Shown piece after piece: positions 8,130 through 17,106 of a stretch of 46,928 nucleotides of DNA (position 1 is its first letter; every line of letters starts with the position of its first letter). The notes under the pieces were generated by a model. That model had not been told where the DNA came from and made no database searches. It saw only the letters and a list, made by a program, of their open reading frames with translations. The DNA comes from CAZEDU01 sp964511185. Lineage in GTDB: Bacteria; Myxococcota; Myxococcia; Myxococcales; Myxococcaceae. A program made the translations under genes and the position numbers. The stretch is taken from NCBI GenBank assembly GCA_964511185.1, contig CAZEDU010000028.1:1-46928 (forward strand), read 5' to 3'.

Positions 8130-9839
8130 CTAGCCTTCCGAGCTGGTGGGGGCCGAAGGCGGAGGGGGCGGCGGCGGCTCTGCGGGCGCGGCGACCATCG
8201 GAGCAGCGGGAGCAGCGCCGCTCTCGGGTGCCGGGGCGCCGGCCTCCGCGGGAGCCGCCGCGCCGGCAGCGTCGGGCCGAGGACCACGGCCGCGCCGGCC
8301 CCGACGGCGGCGACGACGACGGCGGCCCGTTCCGTTGGCGCCCGCCTGTCCTTCCGGGGTCGCGCCCGCCTCGGCCGCACCCTCCCCCTCGTCCGGGCCT
8401 TCTGCCTCCTCGCCCTCGCCGGCGTCGGGCAGCTCGATCAGATCGGCGTCGCTCACCATCTCGATGCCGTCGGCGGACGCATCCGCCGCGTCGGCCTTCG
8501 GCTCGCGGGGCGGGCGCTCGTCGTCGCGGCGCCGCTCGCGCTGCCGCTCCTCGCGGCGGGCCTTGGCTTCGTCGGCGTCTTGCTTGGCCTGCTGGAAGAA
8601 CGACTCGTCGATCTCGTACAGCTCAATGTGCTGCACGCGAACGCCCGCGTGCGCCTCGAAGAACTTCTCCGCCAGCGCCTCGCCGCACCACAGCATCACC
8701 AGCGCGCCGGAGCTCTGGGCCTCGTGCCGCGCTTCACCGCGCACGTCGCCCGCGCCCACGAGCAGGCCCACCTGCGCCGAGTAGTGGCCCAGGTCCTTGC
8801 GGAGGTCCACGACGGAGCGCCGCTCGATGGTCGCGTTCGGCCGGGCGACGCGGACGGCGTAGCGCAGCTCGACGCTGCCCTCGCGCTTGCGCGCGGTGAG
8901 CAGCGGCCCGTCCTTGGAGCGCTTGGCGACCTTCACCTCGCGGTAACCCAGGCCCTGCAGCATGCGCACGACCGACTTCTCGAAGGTGCCCGGCTCCAAC
9001 TCGGCCAGCCGACGCCGCAGCGCCTTGGCCATTGCGCGGCGGGCGTCCTTGACCGCCGTCTTGAGCGCGGTCGACAAGGCCTCGTCGAGCGCCTCGCCCC
9101 GCTCCACCCCGCGGTCCTTCGGGAGCACCGGGCGCCCGTTCTCCATCGGGATGCCCAGCGCCGCGGCGAACACCGCCTGCAGCTCGACCGGGGGCAGCTC
9201 GGAGTGGCGCCCCAAGGAGAGCTTGCTCGTCTCCTGGTCGAGCACGAACTGCGGCCGCCGCTCGGCATCGATGCGCCGCTGGTTGTCCTCGATGAGCGCG
9301 AGCAGGACCTTCTGCGCCGACACCTCGTCGCCCATCAGCTCGCGCTCGCGGCCCTGGGCGATGAGCTCCTGCGCGGTGAGCGGCTCCATCGACTCGCTCA
9401 AGACTTCGTAAGCCACCTCGGAGATGGGCGGGAAGCGGCGGCGGCGCTTCTCGTCGTCGTCGCGGTGGCGCTTGCGCTCGGGCCCGCGGCCGACCGCGCG
9501 GACGTTCTCCGCGCGCGCCTCGGGGTGCCGCTCGATCGGCCGGAGCGGCGGCAGGTCTTCTTCCGGGTTCGCCTCGGGGACGCCCGTCTGCGCCAAGGCG
9601 TCGAGATCTTCGGGGAGCTGCCATTCGACCAGCGCGAAGGTGTCCTTCGCGGTCACCATCACGCGCCGATCCCGCGGCCGCTTCGCCATGGCGGCGAGCC
9701 GGGAGAGCATCGTCTGCTCCGGCGTCTTGCCCACGTGCGAAAGCAGGCTCTGCGCGACCGCTTGCTGCGTGATCTCTGCGTAGTGCAGCGGCCGTCCCGC
9801 GCTCTCGAGCACGCGGAGGGCTGCCTCATAAAAAGTCAT
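8130..9839 (-). CDS. HARE-HTH protein with degenerate Mrr-like nuclease domain and Arg-rich tail
   Basis: Residues 1-72 match the HARE-HTH (HB1/ASXL/restriction-enzyme) winged-helix domain: MTFYEAALRVLESAGRPLHY, then ITQQAV and the TMLSRLAAM helix. A second, related helical unit lies at about 138-210 (ISEVAYEVLSESMEPLTAQE). Residues about 276-410 look like the Mrr/PD-(D/E)XK fold (GTFEKSVVRMLQGLGYREV, later SAQVGLLVGAGDVRGEARHEA). However, the usual catalytic GVD and Q-x-K positions are replaced by PLL and AVR, so nuclease activity is doubtful. The tail (420-569) is disordered: acidic, then eight arginines in a row with RG repeats, then Ala/Pro. It heads a minus-strand run with two lipoproteins and birA. 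No methyltransferase or other restriction gene is nearby. Confidence 0.8.
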   Translation of the reverse strand: MTFYEAALRVLESAGRPLHYAEITQQAVAQSLLSHVGKTPEQTMLSRLAAMAKRPRDRRVMVTAKDTFALVEWQLPEDLDALAQTGVPEANPEEDLPPLRPIERHPEARAENVRAVGRGPERKRHRDDDEKRRRRFPPISEVAYEVLSESMEPLTAQELIAQGRERELMGDEVSAQKVLLALIEDNQRRIDAERRPQFVLDQETSKLSLGRHSELPPVELQAVFAAALGIPMENGRPVLPKDRGVERGEALDEALSTALKTAVKDARRAMAKALRRRLAELEPGTFEKSVVRMLQGLGYREVKVAKRSKDGPLLTARKREGSVELRYAVRVARPNATIERRSVVDLRKDLGHYSAQVGLLVGAGDVRGEARHEAQSSGALVMLWCGEALAEKFFEAHAGVRVQHIELYEIDESFFQQAKQDADEAKARREERQRERRRDDERPPREPKADAADASADGIEMVSDADLIELPDAGEGEEAEGPDEGEGAAEAGATPEGQAGANGTGRRRRRRRRGRRGRGPRPDAAGAAAPAEAGAPAPESGAAPAAPMVAAPAEPPPPPPPSAPTSSEG

Positions 9840-9889
9840 GGAGAATACCCAGTAATTTCAATGGGTTAAAAGACAACGAAAGAGGCGGC

Positions 9890-9919
9890 ATGGTAGCCAG
9901 CGGCGCGTGGGCTTGTCAA
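9890..9919 (-). promoter_or_regulatory. Sigma-70-type promoter of the HARE-HTH gene
   Basis: On the minus strand a perfect TTGACA (9914-9919) is followed after 18 bases by TACCAT (9890-9895), which keeps the TAnnAT -10 core. Transcription would start near 9883, leaving a leader of about 44 bases before the ATG at 9839. This is the best promoter-like sequence in the window. Confidence 0.6.
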
Positions 9920-9982
9920 CGAACGCAAAAAGGCCAAAGGCGCCAAAACTCAACGTTATGCTGAGGCGATTCCCCCGCCCGC

Positions 9983-12163
9983 ATGCTCCGTTTTCGCATC
10001 GGCCAGAGCTGGAAGCGCGAACCCCAGGGTGGGCCGCACGACTCGTTCGGCCTGGAGCTGGACGGCGTGGACCTCTTGTCGCAGGCGAGCGAAGAGCCGC
10101 TCGCGCAGGTGGTGCCCGAGCTGATCTCGGCGGTGCACGCGCTCGCGCGCGAGGGAGCGGAGTGCGCGCAGGTGTCGCTGCACGAGGCGCACGTCGAGCT
10201 GGTGTTCTGGCGGGAGGGCGACGACGCGATCCTCTCGATCGTGAGTCTGAAGCGGCCCGCCCAGCTCGCGCGCCCGCCGGTGCGGGTGGACTTGAGCGAT
10301 CTGTCGGAGGCGGCCGCGCGGTGCGGCCGCGCGTGGGTGAACGACGTGGCCGAGGCCGCGCCGTCGGTGACGAAGGCCGCCGCGCGCAAGGCGTTGTTGA
10401 AGAAGAGCTCGGCGCTCGAAGGCGCGTCGCCCAAGCCGGTGCGCCGCTCGCACCGACAGTCCGGGTACGGGTACGAGCAGTTCAGCCAGCGGCCCGGCCA
10501 GACCGGCTTTCGGCTCGTCGACGCCGATGATCGGCTGCTCTCGTTCGACCGCAAGAGCGCGTGGTCGCTTCCCTCGCTCCTGTGCGGCGGCGAGGTGCAC
10601 CTGCGCCTGTCGGCGAGCAAGGTGATCTCGGTGCGAGGAGCGCCGTTCTTGTTGGCGCTCGAGGCGTCGCGGCAGGCGACGGACCTCGCGAGGGCGATCG
10701 AGTCGCGGGAGAAGGACTTCACGCTGCCGCTGTTCGGGGGAGCGGCGGTGCTCGAGGTGAGCCTGGAGCGGAAGGAGGCGCGCCTCCAGCAGGAGCGGTT
10801 CGCGCTGCCGCCCGACGCGCTGGCGCGCGGGCTGTTCGAGCTGGGCGTGAACATGGGGTTCGCGATCACGCACCGGAACCGCGCGCAGAACGCGAACCCG
10901 TACCTGGTGGGGCTCTTGGAGCGGTGCCGGGAAGGCCTCTCGGCGCTGCGGCCCGACTTCGCGCCCGCAGGCGACGCCCGGGCGGCGCAGGCGAAGGCCG
11001 CGCCGAGCGCGGCGGATCAGCGGCCGCTCGGCCATGCGGGAGAGCTGCGGCGGCTTCGGTTCGAGGCGCTCTGGGAGAAGACGCGCCTGGCGTCGGAAGA
11101 GCCCGGACGCCTGCTGCTCGGCAAGCAGGGGCCGATCTTCAGCTCGAGCGCGCTGGCGTGCGGCTTCACGCGCAAGGGGGATCTCCAGTTTCGGCACGTG
11201 GCGACGCATGGGGTAGCGGTGGCGGACAGCGGCGAGGTGCTCTGCGCCACCGCGGACCGGGTGATGGCGTTTCGCGGCAAGGAGAAGAGCGCACGTTGGT
11301 TGAGGGATCACGACGGCGTGCCGATCGGGCCCGAGCTGTACCGGACGGGCGAGCTGCTCATCGCGCTCACCTCGTCGAAGGGCGCGCTCGCGTTTTCGCA
11401 GGTGACGGGACGCGAGGTGTGGCGCATCGCTCCGCCGCGAACCCAGCAGGTGCACTTCACGGTTCAAGGACACCGGGCGCTGCTGACGACGGACTCGGGT
11501 TCGCTGTACGGACTGGACTTGGCCGACGGGCAGATTCGGTACCGCATGCGCGGCGCGCTGCCGCTCGTCACTCCGGCGCTGCCGTGGGGGCGGAAGATGG
11601 TCTCGGTGCTCTCGCGCGGGAACGCGACGGCGCTCTTCGCGGCGGACGCGCACTCGGGGCAGATTCACTGGACGAAGGAGCTGCAGCTGTCGGCGCCGTC
11701 GCACCCGCTCGCGGTCCGCAGCCGCGTGTACCTGGCCGGTGAGCGCGACGGGCAGACCGTTCTCTTGTGTCTGGGCGGGAACGGTGTCCCCGCGTGGGAG
11801 CGGGTGCTGCCTTTGAAGCCCGGCCGGCTGCAGATCATCGCGGCCGGCGGCCCGGTGGTGGTGAGCGATCGCACGGGCGCCGCGGTGCTGGTCGGGCTCA
11901 CCGGAGAGCTGGAGTGGCGCGTCGGCTCAGCGGGAGAGGAGCTGCCCTGCTCCATCGCTCCGCAGCTCAAGCGGCAGGTGTTGGTGTTGCCGGGTGAGAC
12001 GGTGCGCGCGGTGGACCCGAAAGGCGGGCGCGTGCTCGCCGAGGTGGAGGCGGGGCTCGGGCTGTGCGACCTGAAGGTGGACCCGCGGTTGAATCTGTAC
12101 CTGCTGGACGAGGACGGGACGCTGAAGGCGTACCGCCTCTCGTCGCACTTCGCGGTCGTTTGA
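9983..12163 (+). CDS. Large PQQ-repeat-type beta-propeller protein
   Basis: The C-terminal part (about 355-726) has repeated propeller blades of the PQQ/pyrrolo-quinoline type, for example DSGSLYGLDLADGQIRYRM, DAHSGQIHWTKEL and DPKGGRVLAEVEAG. These are structural repeats and do not imply PQQ binding. The N-terminal 350 residues are a separate region I cannot assign: MLRFRIGQSWKRE, a charged hinge near 125-150, then a second alpha/beta-looking stretch. No signal peptide is visible, so it is predicted cytosolic; a scaffold role is possible. 726 residues. It stands alone, divergent from the HARE-HTH gene, and ends at a junction carrying palindromic repeats. Confidence 0.75.
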   Translation: MLRFRIGQSWKREPQGGPHDSFGLELDGVDLLSQASEEPLAQVVPELISAVHALAREGAECAQVSLHEAHVELVFWREGDDAILSIVSLKRPAQLARPPVRVDLSDLSEAAARCGRAWVNDVAEAAPSVTKAAARKALLKKSSALEGASPKPVRRSHRQSGYGYEQFSQRPGQTGFRLVDADDRLLSFDRKSAWSLPSLLCGGEVHLRLSASKVISVRGAPFLLALEASRQATDLARAIESREKDFTLPLFGGAAVLEVSLERKEARLQQERFALPPDALARGLFELGVNMGFAITHRNRAQNANPYLVGLLERCREGLSALRPDFAPAGDARAAQAKAAPSAADQRPLGHAGELRRLRFEALWEKTRLASEEPGRLLLGKQGPIFSSSALACGFTRKGDLQFRHVATHGVAVADSGEVLCATADRVMAFRGKEKSARWLRDHDGVPIGPELYRTGELLIALTSSKGALAFSQVTGREVWRIAPPRTQQVHFTVQGHRALLTTDSGSLYGLDLADGQIRYRMRGALPLVTPALPWGRKMVSVLSRGNATALFAADAHSGQIHWTKELQLSAPSHPLAVRSRVYLAGERDGQTVLLCLGGNGVPAWERVLPLKPGRLQIIAAGGPVVVSDRTGAAVLVGLTGELEWRVGSAGEELPCSIAPQLKRQVLVLPGETVRAVDPKGGRVLAEVEAGLGLCDLKVDPRLNLYLLDEDGTLKAYRLSSHFAVV

Positions 12164-12166
12164 AGC

Positions 12167-12181
12167 GGGGGGACTGTCCCC
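12167..12181. repeat. Palindrome GGGGACTGTCCCC, copy in convergent junction
   Basis: The core at 12169-12181 is a perfect inverted repeat (GGGGAC-T-GTCCCC) starting six bases after the stop codon of the propeller gene. It could fold as a hairpin in the 3' end of that transcript. The following 63 bases show nothing I can name. Confidence 0.75.
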
Positions 12182-12244
12182 GGGTTGTCCAAGCGTCATT
12201 CCCCGTAGAAGGCTTCCGAGTCGACCTCGAGCCTCGTCACCCCC

Positions 12245-12273
12245 GGGGACAGTCCCTTTCAGGGACAGTCCCC
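12245..12273. repeat. Tandem palindrome pair GGGGACAGTCCC / GGGACAGTCCCC
   Basis: Two copies at 12245-12256 and 12262-12273 are separated by five bases, ten bases before the stop codon of the convergent exported-protein gene. Together with 12167-12181 they bracket the intergenic space, and each may form a hairpin in the transcript that enters it. Confidence 0.8.
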
Positions 12274-12283
12274 TATTGAGGCC

Positions 12284-13177
12284 CTACCGCTGTGCCTTCT
12301 TGGGGTTGATCTCTTCCTCGGGGCGGACCGACTCCTGGGCGCCCTTCCACTCCTCGCCCGCGCCCAGCTTCCACTCGGCCGGCGCGTCGAGCTTCCAGGT
12401 GTACGTCGCCGCCACGTCGCCACCGGTCGGCGCGCGCGACGCCACGTTCCACACCATCTCGACGGTCTTCGTCTTCTCGGGGAACCGATCGATGTCGTAG
12501 TGGCCGAACACCATCTGTGGCGGGAACACCGAGATGTAGCGCTCGGGCCAATCGACCTTCATCGCAGGGTCGCCCGCCGCGTTCATCTCGCCGATCAGCA
12601 CGCCCTTCTCGTCATAGAGCTTCCAGGTGACGTTGAAGCTCGAGCTCGTCACCATGCGCTTGGTGCGGTTGTCCTCCCGCATCTGCCGCTGCGCGCCCCA
12701 CAGCACGATCTGATAGCGAACCTTGGGATCCGCGCCGGGGACCAGCTGCGTCGAGACGATGTCGAGCCGCATGCCCTTGTCCGTCGCCGACCACTGCGGC
12801 TGGTAGTTCGTCCGAAGCAGGTCGAACGTCTTCTTGACGTGCTCGTACATCGCCCGCTTGGCCTCTTCGTCCTTGTCGCTCCGCTTGGCGAGCTCGTCCA
12901 AGTACTCGTCGTAATCCTTCTTGCCGCCGAACCGATTGCGGTGGTCGTTGATCTCTTTGAAGTACCAACGCAGGAACGTCCCGACCTCGTCCTTGTACGA
13001 CTTCTCATCGGGGTTCGAGCGAATCCAACCCACCCGCTCCAGGTACTCAGCCTTGATGCGGCCAATGTCCTCGGCGCGGTCCGCCTCGACGGTCTTGGTG
13101 CTGATCTTTCGCGAGGCAACGACGGTGCCGGTGATGGCCAGTGCGATCACGGCCAGAAGACCCACGTAACGCTTCAT
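12284..13177 (-). CDS. Exported or membrane-anchored protein of unknown function
   Basis: The ATG at 13177 gives MKRYVGLLAVIALAITGTVVASRK, a signal peptide or anchor; a GGAG lies 11 bases upstream (somewhat long). The upstream in-frame ATG at 13213 is less likely. The rest (297 residues in all) has a helical charged middle (FGGKKDYDEYLDELAKRSDKD) followed by a beta-rich half with WKLYDEKGVLIGEMN and FPEKTKTVEMVWNV. I recognise no domain. It is separated by 77 bases from udk and probably has its own promoter. It is convergent with the propeller gene. Confidence 0.7.
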   Translation of the reverse strand: MKRYVGLLAVIALAITGTVVASRKISTKTVEADRAEDIGRIKAEYLERVGWIRSNPDEKSYKDEVGTFLRWYFKEINDHRNRFGGKKDYDEYLDELAKRSDKDEEAKRAMYEHVKKTFDLLRTNYQPQWSATDKGMRLDIVSTQLVPGADPKVRYQIVLWGAQRQMREDNRTKRMVTSSSFNVTWKLYDEKGVLIGEMNAAGDPAMKVDWPERYISVFPPQMVFGHYDIDRFPEKTKTVEMVWNVASRAPTGGDVAATYTWKLDAPAEWKLGAGEEWKGAQESVRPEEEINPKKAQR

Positions 13178-13254
13178 GAGGAAATGTGCTCCTTCGGTAG
13201 CGAAGGGCGCCATCTTCCCGAAATTCCTTGCGTCAATCCAGCTTCGGCTGAACT

Positions 13255-13881
13255 TCAGCGCATTCGAGACAGCCGGCCCCGCAGCGCCCCCACCAACATG
13301 TCAATGGCCGTGTCGTTGTTGCCGCCGTGCGGCACGATGATGTCCGCGTAGCGCTTGCTCGGCTCCACGAACCCCATGTGCATCGGCCGAACGTGCCGAA
13401 AATACTGGTTCACCACGTGGTCGAAGTCGCGGGCGCGCTCTTTGATGTCGCGGGTGAGCCTGCGGATGATCCGCACGTCGTCTTCCGCATCGACGAAGAT
13501 CCGCACGTCCAGCTCACGCCGAATGGCCTCGATGTGCAGCACCAGGATGCCCTCGATGAGCACCAGATCGCCGGGGTTCACCTGGCGTGCGCCCGGCTCC
13601 CGCGTCGAGGTCATGAAGTTGTAGACCGGCTTGTCGACCGGCTGCCCGTTCTTGAGCGCCCGAAGCTGCTCGACGAGCAGCTCGGTGTCGAACGCGTCGG
13701 GGTGGTCGAAGTTGATCTCCCGCCGCTCCGCCAGCGAGAGGTCCGACAAGTCCTTGTAATAGGAGTCCTGGTCGATGAAGGCGACGCGATAGCTCGCCAG
13801 CGCCTCGTGAATCTTCCGGGTCACCGTCGTCTTGCCTGACGCTGTCCCGCCCGCGATGCCCACGACCAAGGGAGCCGACAT
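13255..13881 (-). CDS. udk: Uridine kinase
   Basis: Phosphorylates uridine and cytidine with ATP or GTP in pyrimidine salvage. The P-loop GGTASGKTT is at residues 11-19, followed by the family segments FIDQDSYYKDLSDL, NFDHPDAFDTELL, KPVYNF and the lid RLTRDIKERARDF. 208 residues, the usual length. It lies last in the minus-strand run, 40 bases after the MNIO gene; a promoter in that gap cannot be excluded. Confidence 0.96.
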   Translation of the reverse strand: MSAPLVVGIAGGTASGKTTVTRKIHEALASYRVAFIDQDSYYKDLSDLSLAERREINFDHPDAFDTELLVEQLRALKNGQPVDKPVYNFMTSTREPGARQVNPGDLVLIEGILVLHIEAIRRELDVRIFVDAEDDVRIIRRLTRDIKERARDFDHVVNQYFRHVRPMHMGFVEPSKRYADIIVPHGGNNDTAIDMLVGALRGRLSRMR

Positions 13882-13921
13882 GGGCGGCGTAAGTACATAA
13901 AGCCATCGGGGTTGCGCAAGC

Positions 13922-15394
13922 TCAGGTGGCGGGCGCCTCGAGCGCGGCCAGCTCGACGCCGCTTCCTCGGCGCACGAGCCGCACCTTCCACGGTCCCCGC
14001 GCAGGGCGCGCCGCGACCTGCCGCAGCGAGCTCAGCATCGACTCGAGCTCCACCACCCCCGTGGTCCAGCCGCGCGCGAGCACGTGGCGCCGCAGCGCCT
14101 TCGCCGCGAAGAGCAGCTCGGAGAAGTCGAACGGGAAGGCCGCGACGGTCTCCGGGCCGCGCGCGGCGCTCTGCGCCCAGGTCTCGAGCGCCAGCACGCC
14201 GGAGGCCGCCTCGTCCGCGGTCTCGCGCAGCCTTCTCCGCGCGTACGCCGCGAAGCTCGACTCGAGCGCGCGGCCGTCGGCGAAGGTGGCGCGAAACTCC
14301 GGCGACGCGGCGAAGGCCTGCAGCTCGGCCGGGCTCCCCGCGACGAGCAAGCGCGTCAGCGGCCACACCGCGTCGATCGCCTGCGCGAGGACCGCAAGCC
14401 GATAGTCGCGCTCGAAGCGCTCGCCTTCGACATCGCCCGACGGTGCCTGGACGTACGCCCGCTCGAAGAGCTGCCACCAGGCGTCGGGGCGGGGCGTGGC
14501 CGCCGAGCGCGCGGGCCGCGCCTGCGGCAAAGGCGCGGCCTCTCGCACCTTCGGCACGAGCCTTCGCAGCCGCCGCAAGGTCGTGAGCGCCACCGCGTCG
14601 GGGTGGCCGTCCCCTTCGAAGGTCACCGCCCTCAAAGATGTGCAGGCGGGCAAGACGTGCTCGAGCAGCGAGAACAGCTCGTCGCGCACAGGCTGCGAGT
14701 GGTCGTCCAGGTAAAACCGACGGGCGCCTCGCTCGGTCACGCTGCCGCCGGCGATGTGAATCTCGACGACGCGATCGAGCGGGAAGCGATCCAGCCCGTC
14801 GAAGAGCGGCAGCCCGCGCGCGAGCTGGTGCGCGTACAGGTGGCCGAGGTCGAGCAGCAGCCCGCAACCTGTTCGCCGATGCAGCTCCGCCATGAAGTCG
14901 AGCACGTGCATCGCGCCGCGCACCGCCATCACGTACGGGTTCTCGAGCAAGAGCGGGACATCGATCGCGTCCCTCACCTGCTCCACGTGCGCTTGCGTTT
15001 CCTCGAGGAACGCCGGCTCGAGCGGCGGCGGCAAATAGAGGAAGCCCGGAAACGGCTGACCGCTCGACTGCCACCAACCGATGTCGTTGCTCAGCCAGGG
15101 GCTGCCGACCGCGCGCAGGTGGTCCGAGAGCGCCTCCAGCTCGTCCTTCGTCGCGAGCGCGGGGCCGCCCAAATTCAGGAACACCGGATGAAAGAGCAGC
15201 GGGACCTCGTCCCGGTGCGCCTCCATCGTCGGGAGGAGCGTCGCCTCGCGTCGAGCGGCCTCGAGCGAAATCGGCGCGCTGTACTCCAGGTAGTCGAACG
15301 AATCCGGCGCCGCGGCGCGCACCCGATAGGGCTGCGGCCAGTCGGTGCTTTGCGCATTGCTGCTGAGCCCTAGGCCCAACCAGCGTGGGGTCAT
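13922..15394 (-). CDS. DUF692/MNIO-family enzyme fused to a C-terminal helical domain
   Basis: Residues 1-285 match the multinuclear non-heme iron oxygenase family (MbnB, TglH, ChrH), whose studied members oxidise cysteine residues in peptides. The metal-site pattern is visible: His69 (LLFHPVF), Glu151 in LLLENPY, Asp182 and His185 in LLDLGHLYAHQ, Glu211 and His213 in VEIHIAGGS, Asp231 and His232 in YLDDHS, and Glu260 in TFEGDGH. Residues about 304-490 form a second, mostly helical domain (ERDYRLAVLAQAIDAVWPL). Its layout recalls the separate partner proteins that MNIO enzymes usually require (DUF2063/MbnC-like). The gene follows an exported-protein gene by 24 bases, in line with the Tad-type genes. 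No small cysteine-rich precursor gene is seen nearby, so the substrate is unknown. Confidence 0.85.
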   Translation of the reverse strand: MTPRWLGLGLSSNAQSTDWPQPYRVRAAAPDSFDYLEYSAPISLEAARREATLLPTMEAHRDEVPLLFHPVFLNLGGPALATKDELEALSDHLRAVGSPWLSNDIGWWQSSGQPFPGFLYLPPPLEPAFLEETQAHVEQVRDAIDVPLLLENPYVMAVRGAMHVLDFMAELHRRTGCGLLLDLGHLYAHQLARGLPLFDGLDRFPLDRVVEIHIAGGSVTERGARRFYLDDHSQPVRDELFSLLEHVLPACTSLRAVTFEGDGHPDAVALTTLRRLRRLVPKVREAAPLPQARPARSAATPRPDAWWQLFERAYVQAPSGDVEGERFERDYRLAVLAQAIDAVWPLTRLLVAGSPAELQAFAASPEFRATFADGRALESSFAAYARRRLRETADEAASGVLALETWAQSAARGPETVAAFPFDFSELLFAAKALRRHVLARGWTTGVVELESMLSSLRQVAARPARGPWKVRLVRRGSGVELAALEAPAT

Positions 15395-15418
15395 GCGCCG
15401 TGTCTTAACAGGCGCGCG

Positions 15419-16099
15419 TCACTTTTGAGGGCTCGGCGGCGGCGCGGCGCGGAGCTGTCGAATCACGGCCACCGCGAGATCGGCGCCCTCCTCTTCCGCC
15501 AGGAGGATCCGAATGCTGTCGCTCGACCGGCCGAACACCCCCGCCTCGAGCTCGCGATAGCCCGCGCGCGTCAACACCTCGCGATAGAACGACTCCGCGT
15601 CCGCGCGCTTCGCCTTCACCGAGTAGGTCATCTGCTCCAAGCCTTCGGACGACGAGCGCGTGACCGCCTGGGCGCCCGGCATCACCGGCGCGAAGTCGGG
15701 CTCTCCTTCCTTCGTGGCGCGCGTGTGATCGGCCTCGCCGATGATCACGTTCGTGCCATCGCTCTGCGGCAAGAAGATCACCGTGTAGGTGATCATTCGC
15801 GTGTCGTCGATCGCCGTCAGCGAGTTGATCCCCGGCATGTGGAACTGGGCCGAGTGCGGCGGAATCCACAGGCCTTGCTGCTTGAACGCCTTCACCAGGT
15901 CGAGCATCAGGGTCGTCTCGTCCGCCTTGGACTTGAACGCATGCGCCCGCACGGGAATCCCCATGGAGCGCAGCTCGCCCGAGACGGGCACGCTTTCGAC
16001 CACCTGCGGCACGTTCCAGCGAAACGGCGGCTTCACCGACGTGCCCGCGTCGGCCGTCGTCGGCGCGGCGAGCACGAGCGAGAGGAACAACGCGACCAT
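15419..16099 (-). CDS. Small exported protein of unknown function
   Basis: The ATG at 16099 begins two bases after the stop of the TadE-like gene and gives MVALFLSLVLAAPTTADAGT, a good signal peptide with cleavage near ADA. Longer upstream frames overlap the TadE-like gene and are rejected. The mature part (about 205 residues) has RWNVPQVVESVPVSGEL, then a beta-rich region (MITYTVIFLPQSDGTNVII) and a second half (ADAESFYREVLTRAGYREL) with an alpha/beta rhythm. No family is recognised. Its tight position between Tad-type proteins and the MNIO enzyme implies co-expression. Confidence 0.75.
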   Translation of the reverse strand: MVALFLSLVLAAPTTADAGTSVKPPFRWNVPQVVESVPVSGELRSMGIPVRAHAFKSKADETTLMLDLVKAFKQQGLWIPPHSAQFHMPGINSLTAIDDTRMITYTVIFLPQSDGTNVIIGEADHTRATKEGEPDFAPVMPGAQAVTRSSSEGLEQMTYSVKAKRADAESFYREVLTRAGYRELEAGVFGRSSDSIRILLAEEEGADLAVAVIRQLRAAPPPSPQK

Positions 16100-16101
16100 G
16101 C

Positions 16102-17106
16102 TCAACCGCACCCAGCGATTCCAGGCGCCGATTGCCCGAGGAAACAGCGGCGACGGTAGATGCCCTTGTACGTGCCACCGGTGTTCCAGCTGTGATCGTC
16201 GAACCAATCCTGACGAAACACATCGCGGTGTTCGATGTTGCCGGTGGGAGCGAAGTCTCGGCTCTTGTAGCTCATATAGAAGGTACGCGGATCGTACGGA
16301 GGCGCCCCGCCGCCCATGTAACGGGCGAATTCGGTCGCGGCTTGGGCGTATTGCCCAGGCACGCGGTTCATCGCGTCCATGTAGAGCTGCTGAACCATCT
16401 GGCGATAGGGGCGATTGCTGTCACCGCTCAGCTGGTGTGGCGCATCGGAGTTGAGCGGGCTGCCACGCGGACCTTCGAGCGCCCAGTCGCCCACCAGCAT
16501 CTGGTAGGCCCCCTGGCACGTTCCCACGCCCGCGCCACACATCGGGCGAAGGTTGAAGGAGTTGGCGATGATGCCTTCCTGCGCGAACAGCGTCCGGTCC
16601 GGCATGTTGATGGCCGCCGCCACGGCGCCGGCGTTGCACGCCACGCCGCCAAACCCACCGTTGTAGTACTGCGTCACGCGTTGGAACTGCGCGTTGTAGA
16701 AGGGCGACTCGAGCGGCGTCACGCTGGCGGCACGCCGAATGGAGAAGTTGATCGCGCCGTTCGCCGGACCGCACCACACCCGAATCTGAGAAGCCTGCGT
16801 CGTCACCAAGCGCACCTGCCCGCCGTTGGTTCCGTCGATCCCATCGAAGTCTTGGTAGCGCTGGGTCGGCTCGACACCGGCGGAGGCGAACAGCTGCGCC
16901 GCGCCTGCGTACGGGTTGTTCGGGTTGGCGAAGTTATGAATGCGGCGCGCGCTCGTGTGCCACAACCCGTAGTTCGCGGCCTCCTGGACCTTGAGCGACA
17001 GGAAGCTCACCTCAGCGAAGTGAATGCCGAGAAACAACAATCCCGTGAAAGCGGCCAAGCCCACGGCGAGCTCGACCACGGCCTGGCCTCGAGCGCGGCG
17101 TTTCAT
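16102..17106 (-). CDS. TadE-like pseudopilin with long outer domain
   Basis: The N-terminus MKRRARGQAVVELAVGLAAF has the TadE/TadG signature (basic start, GQ-x-VxE, long hydrophobic helix to about residue 32). Such proteins are minor pilin-like components of tight-adherence systems, anchored in the inner membrane. The outer part is unusually long (334 residues in total against about 150-200 for typical TadE) and rich in Asn, Gly and Tyr. It has six cysteines, one in WCGPANG, one in VACNAG, two in MCGAGVGTC and two in the tail, which ends GIAGCG. Its ATG overlaps the previous stop by four bases. No Tad ATPase or secretin gene is in the window. Confidence 0.8.
   Translation of the reverse strand: MKRRARGQAVVELAVGLAAFTGLLFLGIHFAEVSFLSLKVQEAANYGLWHTSARRIHNFANPNNPYAGAAQLFASAGVEPTQRYQDFDGIDGTNGGQVRLVTTQASQIRVWCGPANGAINFSIRRAASVTPLESPFYNAQFQRVTQYYNGGFGGVACNAGAVAAAINMPDRTLFAQEGIIANSFNLRPMCGAGVGTCQGAYQMLVGDWALEGPRGSPLNSDAPHQLSGDSNRPYRQMVQQLYMDAMNRVPGQYAQAATEFARYMGGGAPPYDPRTFYMSYKSRDFAPTGNIEHRDVFRQDWFDDHSWNTGGTYKGIYRRRCFLGQSAPGIAGCG

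Noticed and set aside
8130..9839. Active type IV restriction enzyme
   Set aside because: The Mrr-like region lacks the catalytic residues and there is no partner or defence gene nearby.
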